20,756 bases of DNA from Burkholderiales bacterium (GTDB lineage: Bacteria; Pseudomonadota; Gammaproteobacteria; Burkholderiales; Burkholderiaceae): assembly GCA_947371645.1 (NCBI GenBank), contig CANBQJ010000044.1:1-20756 (forward strand). Reading direction: 5' to 3'. Position 1 is the first letter of the stretch; every line of letters starts with the position of its first letter. A program made the position numbers and the translations under genes. Below, piece by piece: positions 14,656 to 20,756 of this stretch. The notes beneath the pieces are model-generated. The model had not been told where the DNA came from. It was given only the letters and a program-made list of their open reading frames with translations, and searched no databases.

Positions 14656-16137
14656 ATGTCCAGTTCACAGCACCACCACCGCGGCGACCTGGTCCGCATC
14701 GCCATCGAAGCCATGGTCGACCGAGGCCTGGCCCCTGCCTTTCCCGATGCCGTGCAACAGCAACTGGCCACCCTCAGCGGCCCTGCCCAGTCAGGCGACG
14801 CGCACGTCCGCGACCTGCGCGCACTGCCCTGGTGTTCGCTGGACAACGACGACTCGCTGGACCTGGACCAGCTCACCGTGTGCGAGCCCCTGGACCACCC
14901 GGATGTGCGCGTGCTGGTGGCCATTGCCGATGTGGACGCGCTGGTGCCCAAGGGCTCGGCCATTGACTTGCATGCGCGCCTGAACACCGCCTCGGTCTAC
15001 ACCTCGGCCCGGGTCTTCCCGATGCTGCCCGAGCGCCTGTCGCACGACCTCACCTCGCTCAACGCGCACGCCGACCGCCTGGCCGTCGTCACCGAGATGA
15101 CCGTGCACGCCGATGGCACCGTGGACCACGCCAAGGTCTACCGCGCCCTTGTGCGCAACCAGGCCAAGCTGGCATATGACGCGGTCTCCGCCTGGATCGA
15201 AGGCGAGGGGCCGGCGCCCGAGGCCCTGCTGGCCGTGCCCGCGATGGCCCAGCAGCTGCGCTGGCAAGACGAGGTCGCGCAGCGCCTGCGCCGCCGCCGC
15301 CATGCCCAGGGCTCGCTGGAGCTGGAGACCCTGGCGCCGCATGCCGTCTTCGAGGGCGACCGGTTGGTGGACATCCGCCAGCAGGTGCAAAACCGTGGCC
15401 GCCAGCTCATCGAAGAATTCATGATCGCGGTGAACACGCATTCGGCGCACTTCCTGCTGTCGCGCGGTGGCGCTTCCTTGCGCCGCGTGGTGCGCTCACC
15501 CGAGCGCTGGCTGCGCATCGTCGAGCTGGCGCGCGGCCTGGGCGAGTCCCTGCCTCACCAGCCCGACGCCAAGGCCCTGGAGGGCTTCCTGGCCCGCCGG
15601 CACCAGGCCGACCCGCTGCGCTTTCCCGACCTGTCGCTCCAGGTGGTCAAGCTGATGGGCTCGGGCGAGTACGTGGTGGAGCGCGCGCAGGGTGATCATG
15701 TCGAACCGATAGGCCACTTCGGCCTGGCGCTGCGCGACTACACCCATTCCACCGCGCCCAACCGCCGCTACCCCGACCTCATCACCCAGCGCATGGTCAA
15801 GGCCATCGTGAGCGGTGCGCCCATGCCCTACAACGCCACCGAGCTGCAGGCCCTGGCCGAACACTGCACGCTGCAGGAAGACGCCGCCCGCAAGGTGGAA
15901 CGGCGTTTGCGCAAGTCCGAAGCCGCGCTGTTTCTGGAAGACCGCATCGGCGAGGTCTTCGAGGGTGTGGTCTCCGGCCAGAACGACAGCGGCGTGTGGG
16001 TGCGCACCTTCACGCCACCGGCCGAAGGCAAGCTGGTGGGCCGCCTGCCCGACCTGCAACTGGGTCAGGCCGTGCGCGTCAAGCTCAGCCAGACCGATGT
16101 GGAGCGGGGCTTCATTGACTTCACGCTCACGCACTGA
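14656..16137 (+). CDS. RNB-domain (RNase II/R family) ribonuclease, compact form
   Basis: This gene encodes 493 residues from ATG 14656. The RNB catalytic domain dominates: the acidic metal site LDNDDSLDLDQ (62-72), IADVDALVPKGSAID, TASVYTSARVFPMLPERLSHDLTSL (shown as its core), EEFMIAVNTHSA, and RDYTHSTAPNRRYPDL near the 3' third. These mark a processive 3'-to-5' exoribonuclease acting on RNA in the cytoplasm. It is much shorter than RNase R (about 800) or E. coli RNase II (644), because the N-terminal cold-shock domains are essentially missing. A C-terminal S1-like barrel remains (VFEGVVSGQNDSGVWVRTF to about 490). At the metal site D63, D69 and D71 are kept, but the fourth aspartate position is Gln72. 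The gene overlaps the 3' end of the convergent OYE gene by 11 bp. Confidence 0.9.
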   Translation: MSSSQHHHRGDLVRIAIEAMVDRGLAPAFPDAVQQQLATLSGPAQSGDAHVRDLRALPWCSLDNDDSLDLDQLTVCEPLDHPDVRVLVAIADVDALVPKGSAIDLHARLNTASVYTSARVFPMLPERLSHDLTSLNAHADRLAVVTEMTVHADGTVDHAKVYRALVRNQAKLAYDAVSAWIEGEGPAPEALLAVPAMAQQLRWQDEVAQRLRRRRHAQGSLELETLAPHAVFEGDRLVDIRQQVQNRGRQLIEEFMIAVNTHSAHFLLSRGGASLRRVVRSPERWLRIVELARGLGESLPHQPDAKALEGFLARRHQADPLRFPDLSLQVVKLMGSGEYVVERAQGDHVEPIGHFGLALRDYTHSTAPNRRYPDLITQRMVKAIVSGAPMPYNATELQALAEHCTLQEDAARKVERRLRKSEAALFLEDRIGEVFEGVVSGQNDSGVWVRTFTPPAEGKLVGRLPDLQLGQAVRVKLSQTDVERGFIDFTLTH

Positions 16138-17251
16138 GGGCAGCGGGTGCCTCGGGTGCCGTCAGCGCCGGGTAGTCGGTGTAGCCCTCGCGGCCGGGGG
16201 CGTAGAAGGTCTGCGGGTTGGGCGTGTTCAGCGCGGTGCCCTGCTTCAGCCGTTGCACCAGGTCGGGGTTGGCGATGAAGAGGCGGCCAAAGGCCACGGC
16301 GTCCGCTCGGCCGGATGACACCGCGTCGATGGCCATCTCGCGGGTGTAGCCGTTGTTGGCGATGTAGGTGCCCTTGAACGCACGGCGGGCGGCCGCGAAG
16401 TCGAAGCCCGGCAGGTCGCGCGCGCCGCCGGTGGCACCTTCCACGAAGTGGATGAAGGCGATGCCACGCTCGTTGAGCGCGTCCACCAGGGCGCCGAACA
16501 CGGCTTGCGGGTGGCTGTCGCTGATGCCGTTGGAGGGCGTCAGCGGCGACAGGCGGATGCCCACGCGGCCGGCGCCGATCTCGGCCACCACGGCGTCGAC
16601 CACCTCCAGGGCAAAGCGGATGCGGTTGGCCACCGAGCCGCCATAGGCGTCCGTGCGGTGGTTGCTGCCGTCGCGCAGGAACTGGTCGATCAGGTAGCCG
16701 TTGGCGCCGTGGATCTCGACGCCATCGAAGCCGGCGCGGATGGCGTTGGCGGCACCGTGGCGGAACTGCGCCACCACCTCGGCGATCTCCACCGTCGACA
16801 AGGCATGCGGCACGGGCATGTCCACCTTGCCCTGCGGCGTGTGCACCTGGCCCTGGGCGGCGATCGCCGAAGGCGCCACCGGCTGCGCGCCGCCGATCAG
16901 GTCGGGGTGCGAGACGCGGCCCACGTGCCAGATCTGCGCCAGGATCTTGCCGCCGGCTTCGTGCACGGCGCGGGTGACGGGCTGCCAGCCGGCCACCTGC
17001 GCGTCCGAATAAATGCCGGGCGTGGCGCGGTAGCCCTTGCCGATGGGCGAGACCTGGGTGCCTTCGCTGATGATCAGGCCGGCCGTGGCGCGCTGGCGGT
17101 AGTAGTCGATGTTCATGGCGCTGCCGGGCACGTCACCGGCGGGCTCGTCGGCGCGGCTGCGGGTGAGCGGCGCCATCACGATGCGGTTGGCGACGTCGAT
17201 GTCGCCGATGCGGGTGGGCTGGAAGAGGCGGGCGTTGGCTGAGGTGGTCAT
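16127..17251 (-). CDS. nemA: Old yellow enzyme-type alkene reductase (NemA-like)
   Basis: This gene encodes 374 residues from ATG 17251, with GGAG upstream. It is an FMN-dependent TIM-barrel ene-reductase that uses NAD(P)H to reduce activated C=C bonds, and in related enzymes nitro compounds, quinones or N-ethylmaleimide. Family motifs are in order: NRIVMAPLTRSRA (22-34, with Thr30 near the flavin), QIWHVGRVSHP (106-116), GVEIHGANGYLIDQFL (177-192) with the substrate-binding His181/Asn184 pair and Tyr186, the SNHRTDAYGGS segment (196-206), GIRLSP (231-236) and AFGRLFIANPDL (320-331). Length equals the E. coli NemA/PETN reductase class. It is divergent from a LysR gene with an operator-like box between them, so induction by electrophiles under that regulator is likely. 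The symbol denotes subfamily resemblance, not proven orthology. Confidence 0.92.
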   Translation of the reverse strand: MTTSANARLFQPTRIGDIDVANRIVMAPLTRSRADEPAGDVPGSAMNIDYYRQRATAGLIISEGTQVSPIGKGYRATPGIYSDAQVAGWQPVTRAVHEAGGKILAQIWHVGRVSHPDLIGGAQPVAPSAIAAQGQVHTPQGKVDMPVPHALSTVEIAEVVAQFRHGAANAIRAGFDGVEIHGANGYLIDQFLRDGSNHRTDAYGGSVANRIRFALEVVDAVVAEIGAGRVGIRLSPLTPSNGISDSHPQAVFGALVDALNERGIAFIHFVEGATGGARDLPGFDFAAARRAFKGTYIANNGYTREMAIDAVSSGRADAVAFGRLFIANPDLVQRLKQGTALNTPNPQTFYAPGREGYTDYPALTAPEAPAALSA

Positions 17252-17348
17252 GTCGGGCTCCGGGGTGGACGCAGGGTGTCTTCAGGGATGAGGGCCATTG
17301 TGTTCATGCCTGGCATTGCTGAAAAGCCCCAGAACAGCGATAGTATTT

Positions 17349-17363
17349 ATTCCGTACAGGAAT
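17349..17363. promoter_or_regulatory. LysR-type T-N11-A box between OYE and LysR genes
   Basis: ATTCC-GTACA-GGAAT has perfect 5-bp arms and fits the T-N11-A rule exactly (T17350, A17362). It lies between the divergent OYE and LysR genes, just before the regulator's start, so LysR binding could both repress its own gene and activate the reductase gene. Confidence 0.6.
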
Positions 17364-17365
17364 GA

Positions 17366-18313
17366 ATGAGGCCCCCCGTGGACAGGTTGCGCCTGATCGA
17401 GACCTTCGTGCGCGTCGTGCAGGCTGGCAGTTTTTCTGCCGTGGCCCGCGAAGAGCGCACCACCCAGTCGGCCATCAGCAAGCAGGTGCAGGCGCTGGAG
17501 GCGCAGGTGGGCGCGAGCCTGCTGCTGCGCTCCACCCGCAGCCACAGCCTGACCGAGGCCGGCCAGCGCTACTACGAGCGCTGCCTGCAGGCACTTGACA
17601 CCTTGGAGGAGGCCCGCCTGGAGGTGCGCCGCGCCGAGCACGACATCAGCGGCGTGCTGCGCGTGGCCGCGCCCGTGGCCTTTGGCCGCCTGCACATCGT
17701 GCCGCGCCTGCCGGCGTTTTACGCCCGCCACCCCCGGATCCAGCTCAACCTGCAGCTCGACGACGGCTTCATCGACCTGGTGGCCGCCGGCGTGGACGTG
17801 GCCTTCCGCGTGGGCGAGCTCAAAGACAGCCGCCTGATCGCGCGGCGCATCGGCACCGCGCACCGCATGGTGCTGGCCTCGCCCGCTTACCTGGCCCGCC
17901 ACGGCGAGCCCCACACGCCCGAGGACCTGCGCCAGCACAACTGCATCGTCTACACCGGCCTGGCCAACCTCAACGAATGGACCTTTGCCGATGCACAGGG
18001 CCAGGCGCAGTCCGTGCGCGTGGATGGCAACTTCCAGTCCAACAGCTCCGAGGCCATCCGCCAGGCCGTGTGCGAGGGCATTGGCGTGGCCTACTCGCCG
18101 TTGTGGGTCTATGGCGACGACATCCGCGCCGGCCGCGTGCGGCCCGTCCTCACGGACTTCCTGGCCACGCCCCTGCCCCTGAACGTGGTCTTCCAGCCGG
18201 CGAGGCGGCCTTCGCTGAAGGTCAAGATGGCGGTGGACTTCTTCGCCGAGGCCTTCAGCCTGGACCCGGACATCGCGCAGATGCTGTCGGCACCCGGCCC
18301 AACGACCGCCTGA
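17366..18313 (+). CDS. LysR-type transcriptional regulator (facing the OYE gene)
   Basis: This gene encodes 315 residues from ATG 17366 (AGGA 4 nt upstream). A GTG at 17378 with GAGG 6 nt upstream would give the start (M)DRLRLIETF common in relatives, so the true start is uncertain by four residues. The helix-turn-helix (FVRVVQAGSFSAVAREER, TQSAISKQVQALEAQVG, LLLRSTRSHSLTEAG) leads to an effector domain with LRVAAPVAFGRLHIVPRLPAF and DVAFRVGELKDSRLIARRIG. It is divergent from the OYE-type reductase with a clear T-N11-A box between them, and is followed after 21 bp by an MFS exporter on the same strand. A small detoxification regulon (reductase plus exporter) is a reasonable inference. Confidence 0.92.
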   Translation: MRPPVDRLRLIETFVRVVQAGSFSAVAREERTTQSAISKQVQALEAQVGASLLLRSTRSHSLTEAGQRYYERCLQALDTLEEARLEVRRAEHDISGVLRVAAPVAFGRLHIVPRLPAFYARHPRIQLNLQLDDGFIDLVAAGVDVAFRVGELKDSRLIARRIGTAHRMVLASPAYLARHGEPHTPEDLRQHNCIVYTGLANLNEWTFADAQGQAQSVRVDGNFQSNSSEAIRQAVCEGIGVAYSPLWVYGDDIRAGRVRPVLTDFLATPLPLNVVFQPARRPSLKVKMAVDFFAEAFSLDPDIAQMLSAPGPTTA

Positions 18314-18334
18314 AGCCCATCCCGCCCGGCCCCC

Positions 18335-19576
18335 ATGGACACCAGCCACCTCCGACAGGCCCTGGCGCTGCTGCGCACCCGGCGCTTTGGGACCTTCTGG
18401 TTTGCCAGCCTGCTGGCCAACATCGGCACCTGGGCGCAGCAGGTGGCCCAGCCCTGGTTGATGCTCAGCCTGGGCGCATCGCCCTTCCTGCTGGGCCTGG
18501 ACGCCTTTGCCCTGGGTGCACCTGTGATGCTGCTGACCCTGGTGGGCGGCGTCCTGGCCGACCGCGCCGACCGCCGCCGCACCATCGCCTTCTTCCAGTC
18601 CATCCAGATGCTCTGCCCCATGCTGCTGGTGGTGCTGGTGCTCACCGGAGCCGTCAAACCTTGGATGGTGATCGCGATGTCGCTGGTGGTGGGCATCACG
18701 GACGGGCTGTCCATGCCCTCCTTCCAGTCCATCGTGCCCACGCTGGTCACGCGCGAGCAGATCCCCACCGGCATCGCGCTCAACACCACCCAGTTCAACC
18801 TGTCGCGCATCCTGGGCCCCGCGCTGGCCGGTGCCCTGATGGCCAGCGTGGGGCTGGCCGGTGCCTTCGCGGTGAGCGCCGCGTCCTATGTGCCCTTCAT
18901 CCTGGTGGCGCTGTGGGCCTTGCCCGCCATGCCGCCGGCCAAGGTGTCGACGGCCTCATTGCCTTCATCGCCCGAAGCCACTCCAGGCCCGCCGATCTGG
19001 TCAGGTGTGCAGGACGTGCTGCGCCAACCGGCCCTGCGCGGCGCCTTGCTCACGGTGCTGGCCACGGCCGCCTTGTGCGCGCCCCTCATCACCTTCATCC
19101 CCGTGCTCATCCAGGCGGAGTTCCAGGGCAGCGTGAGCCAGTTCAGCTCGGCCATGGGCGCCTTCGGCCTGGGCGGCCTGATCGGTGCGGCCGGCCTGTT
19201 GTCGGTCAACCCTTTGCGCGACCGCCGGCCCTTGAGCAGCGGCTTTGCCCTGGCCTATGCCGTGGTGGTGGTGCTGGCTGCGCTGAATGTGTGGCCCTGG
19301 GCCTTGCCCGCCTTGCTGGTGCTGGCCGGCGTGGCGATGACGGCCAGCAACGCCTCGGCCAATGCGCTGCTGCAGTCCAGCGCGCCGGCCCACCTGCGTG
19401 GCCAGACGGTCAGCCTGTTCATGCTGGCCATGCGCGGCGGGATGGCGCTGGGCAGCCTGTGGACGGGCTTGTCCGTGCACCTGATGGGCGTGCGCGGCGC
19501 CTTGCTGCTCAACGGCGTGCTGGCGGTGGCGGCACAGCTGCTGATCGCACGGCAGTGGCGGCGCGCGGTGCGGTGA
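18335..19576 (+). CDS. MFS transporter, EntS/transmembrane secretion effector type
   Basis: This gene encodes 413 residues and starts 21 bp after the LysR stop, so the two are probably co-transcribed; its own ribosome site is weak. It has about 12 hydrophobic segments in two halves. The N-terminal LLRTRRFGTFWFASLLANIGTW and the loop after helix 2 (GGVLADRADRRRT, the MFS signature) place it in the MFS_3 group with EntS-like exporters. Other family marks are GPALAGALMASVGLAGAF in helix 5 and a basic end (ARQWRRAVR). It would export a small molecule by proton antiport across the cytoplasmic membrane. The substrate is not known. Context with the LysR/OYE pair suggests removal of a toxic or signalling compound. 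A hairpin starts at its stop codon. Confidence 0.9.
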   Translation: MDTSHLRQALALLRTRRFGTFWFASLLANIGTWAQQVAQPWLMLSLGASPFLLGLDAFALGAPVMLLTLVGGVLADRADRRRTIAFFQSIQMLCPMLLVVLVLTGAVKPWMVIAMSLVVGITDGLSMPSFQSIVPTLVTREQIPTGIALNTTQFNLSRILGPALAGALMASVGLAGAFAVSAASYVPFILVALWALPAMPPAKVSTASLPSSPEATPGPPIWSGVQDVLRQPALRGALLTVLATAALCAPLITFIPVLIQAEFQGSVSQFSSAMGAFGLGGLIGAAGLLSVNPLRDRRPLSSGFALAYAVVVVLAALNVWPWALPALLVLAGVAMTASNASANALLQSSAPAHLRGQTVSLFMLAMRGGMALGSLWTGLSVHLMGVRGALLLNGVLAVAAQLLIARQWRRAVR

Positions 19577-19599
19577 CCCCCCCGGGGACGCGGGGGGGT
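19576..19599 (+). terminator. Hairpin terminator after the MFS gene
   Basis: ACCCCCCC (19576-19583) pairs with GGGGGGGT (19592-19599) over an 8-nt loop, starting on the last base of the stop codon. The stem is very stable but no T-tract follows. Beyond it, up to 19723, I see only a duplicated GGCATCACT (19664-19672 and 19705-19713) and no gene. Confidence 0.6.
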
Positions 19600-19723
19600 G
19601 CTGCCCTGTGGCGGGTCGTCTGGGGCCAGAGGAGGGGGGGCTTGTCATGGGCTCGACATGCGGCGGCATCACTCTGGCCGATCGCGCCTGAGGCGCAGCA
19701 GCATGGCATCACTGGAGTCCCGC

Positions 19724-20413
19724 ATGAACATCCTCAAGAACCTGGCGCTCGCCGCCACGGCCACCCTGTTGACGGCTGGCGCCACCGTGGCGCAGGCCCA
19801 GGTCCGCATCACCGAAGTGGCACCCTGGGGCAGCAGCACCAGCGCCCCCGCCATCCCCTACGCCACCGACTGGTTCGAGCTGACCAACTTCGGCAGCACG
19901 GCCGTCAACATCAGCGGCTGGAAGATGGACGACAACTCCAACAGCTTCGCGTCCAGCGTGGCCCTCACCGGCATCACCAGCATCGCTGCCGGTGAATCGG
20001 TGATCTTCACGGAGACGGCCGCCACGGCGTCCTTCCTGAGCACCTGGTTTGGCAGCAAGGCCCCTGCGAGCCTGCAGATCGGCAACTACACCGGCGCCGG
20101 CGTTGGCCTGGGCCAGTCGGGTGACGCCGTCAACATCTACAACGCCAGCGGCGTGCTGCAGGCCAATGTGGTGTTTGGCGCCGCCGACGCCACGTCGCCC
20201 TACCAGACCTTCGACAACGCCGCAGGGCTGAACAACACCACCATTTCGCAGCTGAGCGTGGTGGGCGTGAACGGTGCCTTCGTGGCCGCCAACGACGTGG
20301 CCGAAATCGGCTCGCCCGGCAGCATCGCTGCGGTGCCCGAGCCCGAGTCCTTTGCCCTGGCCTTGACCGCGCTGGGTGCCTTGGGGCTGGTGAGCCGGCG
20401 CAAACGGGCTTGA
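19724..20413 (+). CDS. Lamin-tail-domain PEP-CTERM exported protein
   Basis: This gene encodes 229 residues. The ATG at 19724 follows GGAG by 6 nt and opens a signal peptide (MNILKNLALAATATLLTAG, cleavage near AQA at 26); the frame continues upstream, but without a sensible start. Residues 27 to about 150 look like a lamin tail domain, an Ig-like beta sandwich: VRITEVAPWG, DWFELTNFGSTAVNISGWKM, then ITSIAAGESVIFTE and GDAVNIYNASG. The C-terminus is a PEP-CTERM signal: VPEPES, a hydrophobic segment, then SRRKRA. The protein should be exported by Sec, sorted by an exosortase, and end at the cell surface or matrix. Lamin-tail domains in bacteria occur in secreted nucleases and adhesion-type proteins; no catalytic domain is present here. 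It is a single gene followed by tag. Confidence 0.9.
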   Translation: MNILKNLALAATATLLTAGATVAQAQVRITEVAPWGSSTSAPAIPYATDWFELTNFGSTAVNISGWKMDDNSNSFASSVALTGITSIAAGESVIFTETAATASFLSTWFGSKAPASLQIGNYTGAGVGLGQSGDAVNIYNASGVLQANVVFGAADATSPYQTFDNAAGLNNTTISQLSVVGVNGAFVAANDVAEIGSPGSIAAVPEPESFALALTALGALGLVSRRKRA

Positions 20414-20490
20414 GTTCAGGCGCCCGTTCGGGGGCTGGGCCTGGCCTGGTCGCGCCCGCGTCGTATCCTTCTGCTTCAGGAGGACGACAA

Positions 20491-20756
20491 GTGAGCGACC
20501 CAGCCAGCACCCATTTCATCGGGCCCGATGCCCAGCCGCGTTGCCGCTGGTGCGGCGGGGCGCCCGAGTTCCTGAGTTACCACGACCGGGAGTGGGGCTT
20601 CCCCGTTGCCGACGACATCCGGCTGTTCGAGAAGATCTGCCTGGAAGGCTTCCAGTCGGGCCTGAGCTGGCGCACGATCCTGGCCAAGCGCGAGCACTTC
20701 CGCGCGGCCTTCGATGGCTTCGACTTTCGCAAGGTCGCCGGCTACACGGCGGCCGA
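20491..20756 (+). CDS. tag: DNA-3-methyladenine glycosylase I, 5' part
   Basis: This gene is cut by the window end after 88 complete codons. The GTG at 20491 is fixed by a perfect AGGAGG site (20478-20483) 7 nt upstream. The enzyme excises 3-methyladenine from alkylated DNA in base excision repair. The N-terminal half aligns closely with E. coli Tag: RCRWCG with zinc ligand Cys18, YHDREWG with zinc ligand His31, then LFEKICLEGFQSGLSW with the base-recognition Glu52 and Trp60 (E. coli C4, H17, E38, W46). It carries about 14 extra N-terminal residues. The remaining two zinc ligands would lie beyond the window. No operator for an Ada-type regulator is visible upstream, so expression is probably constitutive. 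Confidence 0.95.
   Translation, partial: MSDPASTHFIGPDAQPRCRWCGGAPEFLSYHDREWGFPVADDIRLFEKICLEGFQSGLSWRTILAKREHFRAAFDGFDFRKVAGYTAA

Noticed and set aside
19664..19713. Direct repeat GGCATCACT in front of the lamin-tail gene as an attachment site
   Set aside because: Nine bases repeated once, with no integrase or mobile gene nearby, is too little to support an attachment site.

Overview
The window is GC-rich DNA densely packed with genes, and it reads as a betaproteobacterial chromosome, probably order Burkholderiales near the Leptothrix/Rubrivivax/Aquabacterium/Ideonella group. That placement is an inference from the GC-rich codon use, two PEP-CTERM (exosortase-sorted) proteins, three LysR-type regulators each facing a metabolic or transport gene, and the style of FumC, old yellow enzyme and TauE/SafE proteins. 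No rRNA, tRNA, CRISPR array, insertion sequence or phage gene was seen.

Layout. 1-330: the 3' end of a PEP-CTERM protein gene and its terminator. 356-5009: a potentially structured leader followed by a tightly coupled four-gene unit of DUF4331 exported protein, small lipoprotein, TPR protein and HupE/UreJ-type membrane protein with an EF-hand-like loop. 5037-6758 (minus): a protein with a LapA-like N-terminal retention module, including a TAAG motif at the expected place, joined to long Pro-rich and His/Asp-rich low-complexity regions. 6759-7131 is a gene-free gap. 7132-8909: a LysR regulator divergent from a TauE/SafE permease. 8925-9416 (minus): a Pat-like GNAT acetyltransferase. 9529-10329: a secreted six-cysteine protein with an apparent internal duplication. 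10427-10885 (minus): a small four-helix membrane protein. 10970-12845: LysR divergent from a short-chain dehydrogenase. 12862-14501 (minus): class II fumarase preceded by a small overlapping ORF. 14656-16137: a compact RNB-domain ribonuclease that overlaps, tail to tail, an old yellow enzyme gene (16127-17251, minus). 17366-19576: LysR (divergent from the OYE, with a clear T-N11-A box between them) followed by an MFS exporter. 19724-20413: a lamin-tail-domain PEP-CTERM protein. 20491-end: the start of tag (3-methyladenine DNA glycosylase I), cut by the window edge.

Most of the window is ordinary accessory metabolism under local LysR control. The two parts that look least explained are the leader plus DUF4331/lipoprotein/TPR/HupE unit, a plausible envelope system of unknown role, and the adjacent convergent retention-module protein, which carries the LapG-type cleavage motif but shows no RTX repeats.
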